A DNA stretch of 37,363 nt, taken from contig JAQBPE010000006.1 of the NCBI GenBank assembly GCA_028287685.1, positions 1 to 37,363 on the forward strand. The letters are read 5' to 3'. Positions 20,948 to 29,854 of this stretch are shown here, in pieces. The stretch is from Cyanobacteria bacterium RYN_339. Its GTDB lineage: Bacteria > Cyanobacteriota > Sericytochromatia > S15B-MN24 > JAQBPE01. A program made the translations under genes and the position numbers. The notes beneath the pieces are model-generated. The model searched no databases and was not told the DNA's origin. It saw only the letters and a list, made by a program, of their open reading frames with translations. Position 1 is the stretch's first letter, and each line of letters opens with the position of its first letter.

Positions 20948-23863
20948 ATGGACCCTCGGCGGCTCGCCCCCTTCTTGGCCTTGTTTCTGGCGGCCGGTTG
21001 CCCGGCCCCCAACCGCACGGCGGCCATCAAGCCCAAGGCCACAGCCGGGCCGGTGGGCGGGACCACGCTGGCCGTGCCGCAGGCCGGCACGCCCACCACG
21101 CTCACGGGCAAGGTCAAGCTGATCGCCGGTGCCGGCGGCGCGCTGGTGGGCAACAACGGCGGGTCGATTATCTCCGACGGCGGTGGTGAGATCATCTCCG
21201 ACAACGGCGGCGGCATCATCAGCAACAATGGCGGCGGCGTCGTCAGCAACAACGGCGGCGGCGTGATCTCCGACCACGGCGCGGGCTACCGCTTGCGCTC
21301 CGCGGCCGGCCTGGCGGGCTTCGCCCTGGCCGACGCCGCGATCACCTTCACGGATGCGGCCGGCCGCACGCTCGTGGACGAGAAGGGCAAGCCCCTGGGC
21401 GGCCAGAGCGACCGCGCCGGCGCCTACAGCCTGAAGGCGGTGCTGCCCAAGGGCAACGTGGTGGCGCACATCCACCTCTGGAACGGCGGCGAGCTGGCGG
21501 CGCTGGTCGTGCCGGACGGCTCGGGCAACCTGGCGCTCGACCTGGACACGGCCTCGACCCTGGGGGCCACCTACGTGCTGGGCAACTTCGTGAAGGGGGA
21601 CCAGGCCGTGTACGACCGCCTGCCGCTCGCGGAGGCGACCCGGCTGCGCACGGAGCTGGACGTGGTGCGTCGTTACCTGGCGGGGGCGCCCCGCTACCAG
21701 GCCGCGGACCTGATCGCGGCGACGGACGCGCTGCGCAAGCGGGTGCCGGCCGTGGACCGCACGATCGAGGACGTGAAGGCCCTGCTGCTGGGCCAGGCCA
21801 AGCTGGGCGCCGGGCGGCTGGCCACGGAGGTGCCGATCGCGGAACCGCGCGGGCTGTTCGTGGACCCCGCCGGCAACCTCGTGCTCGCAGAATACTACCT
21901 CGGCCGCATCCGTTCCGTGGCGCCGGACGGCAAGCTGTCGACCGTGGCGGACGCGGGCAGCGGCCGGATCAAGCAGAACATCTTCAAGATCAACGACATG
22001 GTGCGTGCGAAGGACGGCACGCTGTACGTTGCGTCTCAAGGCACCAACCAGGTCTTCCGCATCGATCCCCAGGACCACGTCGAGCCCTTGATCGGCAACA
22101 TCGCGGTCTCTGTCGGGCCAATCGCCGGGCCGCTGGACACCGCGATCTACCCCCTGGTGCTGGCCATCGGCCCCGACGGCACGTTGTACATCGGCGAGTT
22201 CTCCGGCTCGATCGGGGGCCCGCCCAGGCTGCTGGCTTACTCGCCGGACGGCAAGCTGACGGTGGTGCCCATCGACGCCACCTGGGCGAGCGGCGAGGTG
22301 CGGGGGTTGGATTTCGGTCCCGACGGGGCGCTGTATGTGCTGCACTACGAAGTGACCGGCGCGAGTGCCGTGTACCGCTGGGCCGACGGCAAGTCCACGC
22401 GGCTGCCGGACGCCAAGCTGGGCGACGACGTGCAGGAACTGGCCGTGGGGGCCGACGGCACGCTGTACGTGGCGCAGGAGCGTGCCGGCCGGGTGGTGGC
22501 GATCGCCCCCGACGGCACCTCCCGATCGGTCGCCGGCGCCGGCGGTCCGGCGGCCACGGCGGCGCTCAAGCAGCCCCACGCGCTCGCGATGGCGGCCGAT
22601 GGCACGCTCTACATCGGGGACAACGGCACCTCGCTGGTCTACGCGCTGGGCCGCGACGGCGGCTGGCGGCAGGTGGCCGGCTCCGAGGCCGTGGTCGAGT
22701 CCGGCGACAGCACCTCCTTCGCCATCAACCAGCCCTTCGGCGTGGCCTACGACGCCGACGGATCGCTCTTCATCGTGGAGGCTGGCGGCGCGCGCGTCCG
22801 CCGCTTCCGCAACGGCCGTCTGGACCTGGTGGCGGGCAGCGTGAACGGTTTCGGCGGCGACGGTGGCCCGGCCACGGCCGGCCTGCTGTCCTTTCCCACC
22901 AACCTCGTGCGGCGTGACGGCACGACCTGGATCGCGGAGACCGGCGGCATGCGCATCCGGGAGCTCGGCACGGACGGCACGATCACCACGGCGCTGCGGT
23001 CGCTGCCCGCAAAGCCCACCGTCATGCTGCCCGGCACCTCCGCCCCGGCGGCCGTCAGCGGGATCTTCGCGCCGGTCGGGCTGGCCGTGGACGCCCAGCA
23101 CCGGCTCTACTGGTCCACCACCGCGGGCAGCCAGGTGCTGCGCTTCACCCCGGGCGCCGACGGCGGCACGATCGAGGCGCTGGCCGGCAAGTACCAGGCG
23201 GACACCGGCGAGGCCTTCAACCCCCTCCCCTACCTCACCAACGACGAGACCGATCCCCACGGCCTGCTCGGCTACCCGATCAGCATCGCCTTCGATCCCA
23301 AGGGCGACCTCTACGTGGCGGAGCTGATCACGTGCGGGATCATGCGCTTCACCGGCCTCAATGGCGGCACGCCGAGGCTCGAGCGCGTGGCGGGCCGCTC
23401 CATGGCAGAGATGTTCGCGGCCGCTGCCGCCACCGCGGCCGCCGCCACCGCAGCCGCCGGCACCGCGGCCAGCCCGCCCGCCAAGGTGCGGGCCAAGGAG
23501 ACCACGTTGGTCTTCCCCACCCACGTCAGCTTCGACGCGGCCGGCAACATGTACATCTGTGAGGCCGGCACCATCCACGCCACGGCGCTGGGCTCCGTCT
23601 TCGGTGCGTCTCTGGGCGCCGGGCTGGACCTGGGGGGTAGCGGCGGCCTGGGCCTGCCGCGCGTCCCGGGGTGCATCCGCAAGGTGACGCCCGACGGCAT
23701 GATGACCACGATCGCGGGCCGCGGCAGCAAGTTCTTCCCGGATGACGATGGCGACAACGCGCTGATCGTGCCGATCGGCCTGGCCATCGCGCCGGATGGG
23801 CGGATGGCGATCGCTGACATCGGCGCCAACCTGATCCGCATCCTGCCCGCCGGCAGCTACTGA
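20948..23863 (+). CDS. lipoprotein with Asn-Gly octad repeats and NHL-type beta-propellers
   Basis: A 971-residue lipoprotein. Order: lipobox AAGC (C18); six octad repeats at residues 68-113 ([IV]-[IV]-S-[ND]-[NHG]-G-G-[GE] type); a carboxypeptidase-regulatory-like beta domain (ITFTDAAGRTLVDEKGKPLGG...AYSLKAVLPKG); a helical segment; then a long run of NHL/SMP-30-type blades (repeated P-[DE]-G-[KT]-L-[YS]-[VI] and GxGGPA modules, e.g. GFGGDGGPATAGLLSFPTNLV), and an Ala-rich insert near residue 825. Propellers of this kind bind ligands or act as scaffolds; none shows a clear catalytic site. It is likely surface-exposed. The start is chosen for the lipobox and a -10-like element 6 nt upstream. 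Its stop overlaps the convergent lipoprotein gene. Confidence 0.85.
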   Translation: MDPRRLAPFLALFLAAGCPAPNRTAAIKPKATAGPVGGTTLAVPQAGTPTTLTGKVKLIAGAGGALVGNNGGSIISDGGGEIISDNGGGIISNNGGGVVSNNGGGVISDHGAGYRLRSAAGLAGFALADAAITFTDAAGRTLVDEKGKPLGGQSDRAGAYSLKAVLPKGNVVAHIHLWNGGELAALVVPDGSGNLALDLDTASTLGATYVLGNFVKGDQAVYDRLPLAEATRLRTELDVVRRYLAGAPRYQAADLIAATDALRKRVPAVDRTIEDVKALLLGQAKLGAGRLATEVPIAEPRGLFVDPAGNLVLAEYYLGRIRSVAPDGKLSTVADAGSGRIKQNIFKINDMVRAKDGTLYVASQGTNQVFRIDPQDHVEPLIGNIAVSVGPIAGPLDTAIYPLVLAIGPDGTLYIGEFSGSIGGPPRLLAYSPDGKLTVVPIDATWASGEVRGLDFGPDGALYVLHYEVTGASAVYRWADGKSTRLPDAKLGDDVQELAVGADGTLYVAQERAGRVVAIAPDGTSRSVAGAGGPAATAALKQPHALAMAADGTLYIGDNGTSLVYALGRDGGWRQVAGSEAVVESGDSTSFAINQPFGVAYDADGSLFIVEAGGARVRRFRNGRLDLVAGSVNGFGGDGGPATAGLLSFPTNLVRRDGTTWIAETGGMRIRELGTDGTITTALRSLPAKPTVMLPGTSAPAAVSGIFAPVGLAVDAQHRLYWSTTAGSQVLRFTPGADGGTIEALAGKYQADTGEAFNPLPYLTNDETDPHGLLGYPISIAFDPKGDLYVAELITCGIMRFTGLNGGTPRLERVAGRSMAEMFAAAAATAAAATAAAGTAASPPAKVRAKETTLVFPTHVSFDAAGNMYICEAGTIHATALGSVFGASLGAGLDLGGSGGLGLPRVPGCIRKVTPDGMMTTIAGRGSKFFPDDDGDNALIVPIGLAIAPDGRMAIADIGANLIRILPAGSY
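21146..21289 (+). repeat. six 24-bp tandem repeats encoding Asn/Asp-Gly-rich octads
   Basis: Six copies of a 24-nt unit encode V-G-N-N-G-G-S-I, I-S-D-G-G-G-E-I, I-S-D-N-G-G-G-I, I-S-N-N-G-G-G-V, V-S-N-N-G-G-G-V and I-S-D-H-G-A-G-Y. Codons vary between copies, so the protein repeat is conserved rather than a recent DNA slip. Confidence 0.75.
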
Positions 23864-24357
23864 GTCGCGCCCTCCGGGTAGCGCTTGGCGCCGATCACGG
23901 CCAGGTCCGTTCGTGCCAGCTTGATCAGCGCGTAAACCTGGGACGACGCCCGGAGCTCTGCGCAACCGGGGGATTCCAGCTCGGTTTCCACTTCCAGGCC
24001 CTGGTCGACCGTCTCGATCGAGGCCACATGCTGGCCGGTGCAGGAGCTGTTGGTCACGGCGAAAGCCAGCACCTCTGACTTGGCGAAGTCCACAACGGGC
24101 ACCTTGGCGTCGGCGGCCCCGTGGGAGCTCAGGAAGGTTGCCAAACCCTGCGCGGTGCCGATGGGCCAGATTCGCTGTCCGTCCGTGCTGGGCCGGGGGG
24201 AAAGCACATCGAAGGCGAGCCCGCGGGTCGGAGCTGGCGTGGTCGCAGCGGGCGAAGGTGCCGCGCTGGGCCGCGCCGGTTGAGGCTTGTCGCCGATCTG
24301 GAGGGTACATCCGACCAGCGAGACGCTTACCAGTCCTGCTACAAATTGTCGGATCAT
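23857..24357 (-). CDS. hypothetical lipoprotein
   Basis: A 166-residue lipoprotein: lipobox SLVGC (C17), a Pro/Ala-rich linker, then a beta-rich domain (GLATFLSSHGAADAKVPVVDFAKSEVLAFAV, HVASIETVDQGLEVETEL, SSQVYALIKLARTD). The domain has some resemblance to PrcB-type protease-associated domains, but not enough to name it. The stop overlaps the convergent propeller gene by 7 nt. Two Cys (TNSSC and PGC) could pair. Confidence 0.65.
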   Translation of the reverse strand: MIRQFVAGLVSVSLVGCTLQIGDKPQPARPSAAPSPAATTPAPTRGLAFDVLSPRPSTDGQRIWPIGTAQGLATFLSSHGAADAKVPVVDFAKSEVLAFAVTNSSCTGQHVASIETVDQGLEVETELESPGCAELRASSQVYALIKLARTDLAVIGAKRYPEGATQ

Positions 24358-24445
24358 CGGGCCCTTGTTCGCTTTTTTGCAAGGCAGTTCTGCTTGTACC
24401 TAGCCCGCGGATACGGGTATCCGACATACAGGGAGGTGGAATGCC

Positions 24446-27400
24446 GTGAAGCGCTTTCGCCAAGGTGGGATCGCCGTTGTGCTCGCCACCGCTTTGGTTG
24501 CGGCGGCGGTCCAACCGGTCTCGGCCGGCGAGGCGTACGACCCGTTTGCGGATTCGGGCGAATACACAATCACTGGCACACGCGATCGTGCCGAGGGCGG
24601 AGATCCGGTGGCGCAATTGGAGCTTGGCCAGGCCTACGTCGCTCGGGATACTTCCTTGCGCAACCCGGTGGAGGCGCGTCGCTGGCTGGGACGGGCGGCG
24701 GCGGGAGGCCATCTGCCCGCCATGACAGCGCTGGCAGATTTGCTCGAGAGCGGCGTCGGCGGCTCCGTTGACCTCACGCAGGCGTTGGCGCTCTACCGCC
24801 AGGCCGCCACGGCAGGCCATCTGGAAGCCATGATTCGGTTGGGTCACCCAGAGCGCTTCCACCTACCTATGCGTCCCAGCGAGGCGGAACATTGGCTGCG
24901 TGCTGGCGCGGAGCGCAACGACCCGGCTTGCCAAGTCGATCTGGCGTTGTCCCTGGCTGAGCGCAAGGGCGGCAGCCGGGAGGCAATCCGCTGGCTAGTA
25001 CGCGCGGCCCCGCGTTTCGACTTGGCCGCCCAATTGCTTCAAGAGGCCGCCGGGGAGCCCTCGCTGGATCTTGTCCGGCTGTTTGCAAGCTGGCGGCGCC
25101 ACGCTCGTGCGGGGAATGACCGGGCCAAGTTCTGGCTTGCCTTCGCGGCCTCCCGTGGGATCGGAGGTGCGGTCGACCGGCCGGGCGCCCTGCGGGACCT
25201 GGCAGAGCGCGGCAGTGCCATTGCTGCCTATTACTTCTCCAAGGCCGTGGCGGACGAGGATCCCGACGCGGCTTGGTCTTGGCTCGTGCGGGCGGCTGAT
25301 GGCGGGTACGCAGCGGCCAAGCTCGAAGCTTCCGGCCAACGACCCGCCTGGTTGCGTGAAGCGGCGGAACAGGGCCTTCCACTGGCGATGGAACGGTTGG
25401 GAGCGGCGCTCATTCCGGTCGGTAGTACCCGCGCCGAAGGACGCCGTTGGCTGGAGAAGGCCGCGCGTCGGGGCGATGGGGTAGCCGCGGTCGAATTGGG
25501 TGGTGACCCGTTTCTGCACGGCATGCCTTTGACGGACGCCGCGCAGCATGACAGCTTCGAGTGGATCCAACGCGCCGCGGGGCTTGGCGAGTACCGTGCT
25601 ATCGTCCCGGTTTGTGCGTACTTCGCCAACCTGCCGGTGCAGGCGGCGGAAGCGCGGAGGTTGCTGGAACGTGGAGCCGAGCTAAGACTTCCGGAGGCCA
25701 TGTTGGCGTTGGGCAGCGTGTTGGCCGCGGAGCCGGCAAGTGCGTCCCAAGCCGTCGGCTGGTATGCCAAGGCGCGTGGCACCCAGCCGGAAGACGCCCT
25801 CAAGTGCATCTTGACGATTCTCGACAAGGTCCCGGGTGCCGCGGCCGGATATCCCGAGGTACAGGCCTGGGTCGAGCGGGAAGCCAACCTGGGCGACCTG
25901 CCCGCCGAGATCGTGCAGGGGCGAATGGCGATGGCCGGGAGGCATGATTGGACTGGGGCCCTCGCCTGGTTCCACCGGGCCTCGACGTCGGGCTACCACG
26001 GGGCCCTGGTTGCCCTCGGCGATTGGTACGCAGCGCCGGGCAACCCGGACCGTGATGACGCGCTGGCGATCGCCCGGTACCGCGAGGCGATCGAACGTGA
26101 CCACGATCGCGAGTTGGCGACCCGTAGGCTGCTTGCGCTCCTGCTGGGAGCGAACGGTCATCCGCGTGACGTTGCCGCCGCGATCGGGTTGTTACGCGAT
26201 CGACGCCTCCAGATCCCGTCGGAGTTCCTCCTGCGGCTTGCCAGGCTTTATGAAACAGGGGATGGCGTGCGGCAGGATCTCGACGAAGCCTTCCGCATGC
26301 TTTCGAGCACCCCGGGGGCGGATCCGGCGCTACTCCGCCATCTGCACGATTTCGCCGGCAGTCTTGGCCATTTCAAGCTCGTTGACGGCGTGGCCTATGA
26401 AGCGAACCTGCGCCGGAGGATCGTCGGGGGTGATGTTGCCGCGGCGCGAACGTGGGGGTTCCGCCTGCTCATGTTCGATCGGCACGGTGAGAACCTTGCC
26501 GAAGCACTGGCTAACCTGGAGCGGGCGGCCCGCGCGGGCGATCTCCAGGCGATGCGGGTGGTATACCAAATCTACCGTGAGGGCGTGACCTACTTCCCGT
26601 ACACCATGGTCCTGTCGCCTGACCATGCAAAGGCCGAGCGCTGGAGCAAGGCCTTGGTCGCGGCAGGCGACGTGGCGGCGATGTTGGAGCGTGCGCGGGA
26701 TCTCGATGTCGACACGCCAACGTCGCGCCGGGAAGGTTTCCGACTTGCAACGGTAGCGGCCGGGCGGGGCCTTCCCGAGGCCGAGTTGTACCTCTCCTCC
26801 TTGTTCGCCGAAGGGGGGGTGACCGAGCGCAACGGTCCCGCGGCCGTGGCATGGGCGCTCAAGGCGCTGCGCCATGGCGAGAAGTCTGCCTATGGAGTGC
26901 TCGCCGGATACTATGAAGAGGGCCGGTGCGTCCCCCGTGATCTCCACCAGGCCTACCTCTGGGCCGAGCGGGGCGCCCGTGCCGGCGATAGCGGCTCGCT
27001 CGTCCAGCTCGCGCGTGCCTTCGAAGAAGGGCTAGGGGTCGCGCCATCCCGGCGCACCGCCATCCGCCTGTATACCCGGGCGTTCGATCGGGGCAGCCGC
27101 GAGAGGGGCGATGACCTGGCACGCCTGCTCAGGGCCGCGCCACCGGGTTCCCCGGATGGCAACCGGGCCCTATATTGGTATCTGTGCGCGCATGAGCACG
27201 ACTCCTCCGCGGTGCCCGGCCCCCGCGCCTTCGGCAAGCCGGGTGCCGTCGGCATCCTCCGACAATACCGCAGCCTCGCGGCGGCGGAAATGGCCCTGGC
27301 AGGCGCCCTTGTCCGGGGCGACGGCGTGCCGAAGAGTCCGCGCTTGGCGGCCAGTTGGCTGGACAGCGCGATGTGGCACGACCAAAGCTCTGGCGAGACC

Positions 27401-28300
27401 CTCCTCGCCGCTTGCCAGCTCGGCAAGCTGCGTGCATCCGGTCTCCTGGGCAAGGAAACTAGCTGGACGCCGGACAAGTTCCTGCGCGCGGCCCTTCAAC
27501 GCTGTTATAACGATTTCCGCGCGACCACGCCGATCTTCGACAAGGCCCCAAGAGCAGTGGTGACTTCCCTGGCCGCCAGCGCGGAGGCCGGCTACGCTCC
27601 GGCCCAGTACGAGCTGGCGTTGCTTTACCGCCACGGCTTGGCCGTGCCCCGGAATGACTCGCTCGCAGAGGAGTGGCTCCAGCGCGCACTGGCCCAAGCT
27701 TACCCATCTGCTCGGTTGGAAGTGGCCCTCGCAGGCCCATGGGATGGCCAATCAGCGACGTGGAACCGGAACCTCGCGCGCGCCGAAGCCCTGGCCAGCT
27801 CCCTGGTCGGTCGGGACACCCACGGCCCCGTTCAGGCCGATTTCCAACACGCCCGGGACGCCCTCCAGCTAGCCCTCGAACCGCCCGCAGAAGACGCGAC
27901 GCCGGCTCCCGTTCCATCGGAGCCCCTGCTGCCCGATGACTACGAGAACCTGCCGGACATCGCGGCGGAGTGGCATGTTTCACTCTCCGAGGCCAGACGC
28001 CAGATGAACGTCGTCCGCTGGTCCCAATTGGCCCGGTTGGAGCCCAGCCCGGAGGCTCGTTACCAGGCGCTTTTGAAGGGCGCGGAGCTAGGCGACGCCG
28101 ATTTGATGGTTGGGTTGGGGACCGCCCTGGCAGCCGGTCGGGGCTGTCACGCAGACCTTGTGGAAGCCTACCGTTGGTACTGTCAGGCAGCCACGTTGGG
28201 GAAAGGCGCCGCGGAGCGCGACGCATTGGCTGCTCGGCTCGCGCCAACGGACGTCCGCGCAGCGCAAGCCCAGGCGCTGGCCTGGTGGCAAGCGAAGTAG
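24446..28300 (+). CDS. very large exported Sel1-repeat protein
   Basis: A 1284-residue protein starting at GTG with GGGAGG 9 nt upstream. A signal peptide (AVVLATALVAAAVQPVSAG) is followed by many Sel1-like (TPR-type) repeats: A-x2-LG-x4-G-x7-A-x2-W-x2-[RK]-A-A-x2-G patterns such as DPVAQLELGQAYV...EARRWLGRAAAGGHLPAM and SLVQLARAFEEGLGV. Repeats cover most of the length. Sel1 proteins act as extracytoplasmic scaffolds. A Pro-rich gap near residues 1150-1170 separates the last repeats. The partner is unknown. It is the longest gene in the window and shows no frame break. Confidence 0.9.
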   Translation: MKRFRQGGIAVVLATALVAAAVQPVSAGEAYDPFADSGEYTITGTRDRAEGGDPVAQLELGQAYVARDTSLRNPVEARRWLGRAAAGGHLPAMTALADLLESGVGGSVDLTQALALYRQAATAGHLEAMIRLGHPERFHLPMRPSEAEHWLRAGAERNDPACQVDLALSLAERKGGSREAIRWLVRAAPRFDLAAQLLQEAAGEPSLDLVRLFASWRRHARAGNDRAKFWLAFAASRGIGGAVDRPGALRDLAERGSAIAAYYFSKAVADEDPDAAWSWLVRAADGGYAAAKLEASGQRPAWLREAAEQGLPLAMERLGAALIPVGSTRAEGRRWLEKAARRGDGVAAVELGGDPFLHGMPLTDAAQHDSFEWIQRAAGLGEYRAIVPVCAYFANLPVQAAEARRLLERGAELRLPEAMLALGSVLAAEPASASQAVGWYAKARGTQPEDALKCILTILDKVPGAAAGYPEVQAWVEREANLGDLPAEIVQGRMAMAGRHDWTGALAWFHRASTSGYHGALVALGDWYAAPGNPDRDDALAIARYREAIERDHDRELATRRLLALLLGANGHPRDVAAAIGLLRDRRLQIPSEFLLRLARLYETGDGVRQDLDEAFRMLSSTPGADPALLRHLHDFAGSLGHFKLVDGVAYEANLRRRIVGGDVAAARTWGFRLLMFDRHGENLAEALANLERAARAGDLQAMRVVYQIYREGVTYFPYTMVLSPDHAKAERWSKALVAAGDVAAMLERARDLDVDTPTSRREGFRLATVAAGRGLPEAELYLSSLFAEGGVTERNGPAAVAWALKALRHGEKSAYGVLAGYYEEGRCVPRDLHQAYLWAERGARAGDSGSLVQLARAFEEGLGVAPSRRTAIRLYTRAFDRGSRERGDDLARLLRAAPPGSPDGNRALYWYLCAHEHDSSAVPGPRAFGKPGAVGILRQYRSLAAAEMALAGALVRGDGVPKSPRLAASWLDSAMWHDQSSGETLLAACQLGKLRASGLLGKETSWTPDKFLRAALQRCYNDFRATTPIFDKAPRAVVTSLAASAEAGYAPAQYELALLYRHGLAVPRNDSLAEEWLQRALAQAYPSARLEVALAGPWDGQSATWNRNLARAEALASSLVGRDTHGPVQADFQHARDALQLALEPPAEDATPAPVPSEPLLPDDYENLPDIAAEWHVSLSEARRQMNVVRWSQLARLEPSPEARYQALLKGAELGDADLMVGLGTALAAGRGCHADLVEAYRWYCQAATLGKGAAERDALAARLAPTDVRAAQAQALAWWQAK

Positions 28301-28314
28301 TGACGACAATTCGG

Positions 28315-28320
28315 TATAAT
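28315..28320 (+). promoter_or_regulatory. consensus TATAAT, leaderless promoter
   Basis: TATAAT is followed by GCCGCC and the ATG at 28327, with no ribosome site. The spacing is identical to that of the minus-strand gene at 13500. Confidence 0.55.
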
Positions 28321-28326
28321 GCCGCC

Positions 28327-28917
28327 ATGACCACCTGCCCACACTGCCAAATGACCAACCTGGGCCAGCCAGAAGTCTGTACTTACTGCAAGCGCGCGCT
28401 CGGCAACCCGGTCGCCGCGCCGGACTTCGAAGCCTCGCTCTACAGCGCGGTCACGGTGGATGCCGGCGTGCCGATGGCCCAGGCCCAGGCCGTAGGCGCC
28501 GTGCAAGCCCCGGGCTGGGCGACGGCCGAACTGACGAAGAAGAAGTCCGTGGCGTCCTTCGCGCCGCCGGTGGAGGTCGTGGCGAGCGCGCGGCCGGCGC
28601 CATCCCCGCCCCCCGTTCTCGCGCCCTTCGAGGCTGTCTCCCTGGCGGAACCCGAGGCGCCGCGCCTCACGCCCACCCAGGCCGTCGTATGTAGCCTGGT
28701 GATTCCCGGCCTCGGCCAGGTGTTGAAGGGGCAGGCGGAGAAGGGCTTCGCCATCCTCGCCGTGATCGCGTTGCTGGGCCTGCTCTTCGGCGCCTTCCCA
28801 CCGCTCATCCTGCTCTGGATCTTGAATATCGTGGACGCCCATCGCGTAGACTCCGACCCCATCGGGCCCGCGGTGGCGAAAGGCCTCGCCAAGCTGATCC
28901 GCGACCGGCTAGGCTGA
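28327..28917 (+). CDS. zinc-ribbon membrane protein with TM2-like end
   Basis: A 196-residue protein: an N-terminal zinc ribbon (C4-P-H-C7 and C18-T-Y-C21), a Pro/Ala linker of 110 residues, then a TM2-type region: PTQAVVCSLVIPGLGQVLKGQAEKGFA and a long hydrophobic hairpin with LLWILNIVDAHR. The PGLGQ-x-[YL]-x-G-x3-KG signature is typical of TM2/DUF5683-type membrane domains. The architecture parallels the zinc-ribbon/TM peptide at 2.6-2.9 kb but lacks its YG repeats. The start is leaderless. Confidence 0.75.
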   Translation: MTTCPHCQMTNLGQPEVCTYCKRALGNPVAAPDFEASLYSAVTVDAGVPMAQAQAVGAVQAPGWATAELTKKKSVASFAPPVEVVASARPAPSPPPVLAPFEAVSLAEPEAPRLTPTQAVVCSLVIPGLGQVLKGQAEKGFAILAVIALLGLLFGAFPPLILLWILNIVDAHRVDSDPIGPAVAKGLAKLIRDRLG

Positions 28918-28922
28918 GGTCT

Positions 28923-29402
28923 TCAGCCGCAGAACATGCGCAGGTGGATGATCGGCGCCGTGAAGGTGAAGACCTGGTCGCGCCCTGTATGGCCTGGCGC
29001 GTCGATGCGCAGCTCGCCGGTCATGCTGTCCGGCGTGAGCTTGGTGATGCGCACGCGGCCGCTCCGCCAGTCGCACTTGCCTTGCGCCGGGCATACGCTG
29101 ATCGACCCGCCACCGTGCTTGGCGAAGTCGGGACCAACCTCGATCCAGCGCCCCACCTCGGGGTGGCCGGTCCAGAGCGCCACGCTGTACTGCGGGAAGT
29201 GCTCGACCGGCAGCTTGTCGGGGCCCGGGACCTTGTACGGGACGTCCTGGATGACGATGCGGGTGGCCGCCCCGTCCCAGGGCGCGCAATGCGGGTGGGC
29301 GTAGGCGTACCGGAAGCCGGTCATCACTTGCTGTGAATCCGCCAACCCCGGTTGGGCCAGCATCGCCAGCGCCGCCGCGGCCATCCCCAGTTGCTTGAGC
29401 AT
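28923..29402 (-). CDS. hypothetical exported protein
   Basis: A 159-residue protein with a signal peptide (KQLGMAAAALAMLAQPGLA-D) and a beta-rich body containing three Cys (HPHC, VCPAQGKC) plus a C-terminal FCG. Features include GFRYAYAHPHCAPWDGAATRIVIQDV and VGRWIEVGPDFAKHGGGSISVC. No family is recognised. AGGGGG lies upstream of the ATG. It stands downstream of the resolvase-like gene on the same strand. Confidence 0.6.
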   Translation of the reverse strand: MLKQLGMAAAALAMLAQPGLADSQQVMTGFRYAYAHPHCAPWDGAATRIVIQDVPYKVPGPDKLPVEHFPQYSVALWTGHPEVGRWIEVGPDFAKHGGGSISVCPAQGKCDWRSGRVRITKLTPDSMTGELRIDAPGHTGRDQVFTFTAPIIHLRMFCG

Positions 29403-29413
29403 GGACAACCCCC

Positions 29414-29692
29414 TTATCTCGCGTTGTGACAAGCCAGCCCGGCGCCCGCCGCCACCAGGCGCTTGAGGAACGCCGTCGGGAAGCAATCGGGAAAAGGCGC
29501 CACCAGCACCTCGAAGCGCCCGGCCTTCGCGGCGGCCAGCAGCTGCTCGACCTGGCGCTTGTCGCGCAGCACGTCGGCCGGGTAGACGGTGCCCGGCACC
29601 ATCCCGTGGGCCTCGCAGAACGCGTGCGCCCGCGCCAGCTGTTCGTCGTAAGCCGGTCCTGCGTAAGTGGAGACGTAAATCGCGGCTTTCAT
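29414..29692 (-). CDS. small resolvase-fold-like protein without catalytic serine
   Basis: A 92-residue protein resembling the N-terminal half of serine recombinases: KAAIYVSTYAG...DEQLARAHAFCEAHGMVPGTVYPADVLRDKRQVEQLLAAAKAGRFEVLVAPF. In true resolvases the start reads YxRVS with a catalytic Ser and a following Arg; the usual YxRVST reads YVSTYA here, and no DNA-binding domain follows. It is therefore probably a non-catalytic relative. GGAGGG lies 5 nt before the ATG at 29692; a GTG at 29698 inside that site is rejected. Confidence 0.5.
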   Translation of the reverse strand: MKAAIYVSTYAGPAYDEQLARAHAFCEAHGMVPGTVYPADVLRDKRQVEQLLAAAKAGRFEVLVAPFPDCFPTAFLKRLVAAGAGLACHNAR

Positions 29693-29743
29693 CGGCACCC
29701 TCCGGGTATGCTACCAAGGTAGCAGCTTCCCGGGAGATCCACC

Positions 29744-29851
29744 ATGAGCCCTGCCACCCAGCCCGCCAAACCCCCGAAGCCCAAGCCCGGCAGCCCCGGC
29801 AACCCCAACCACCCGCGGCCGGGCAAGCCCGGCAAGCGCAAGCCGAAGTAG
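29744..29851 (+). CDS. 35-aa Lys/Pro/Gly-rich basic peptide
   Basis: A 35-codon frame with a GGGAGA site 7 nt upstream of the ATG. The product is almost only Pro, Lys, Gly, Asn and Ser, starts MSPATQPAKPPKPKPG and ends KRKPK. It fills the space between a divergent and a convergent gene. Composition resembles the basic exported protein at 0.8-1.1 kb and ribosome- or DNA-associated tails. It is short, so expression is uncertain. Confidence 0.45.
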   Translation: MSPATQPAKPPKPKPGSPGNPNHPRPGKPGKRKPK

Positions 29852-29854
29852 CGG

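Noticed and set aside
20888..24862. A 1324-codon open frame on the minus strand
   Set aside because: It is a shadow of the propeller lipoprotein gene and neighbours; its composition is Arg/Gly/Ala-rich without domains, as expected for high-GC antisense frames.
29414..29692. Active transposon or integron resolvase
   Set aside because: It lacks the catalytic Ser/Arg and the DNA-binding domain, and no inverted repeats or transposase are nearby.
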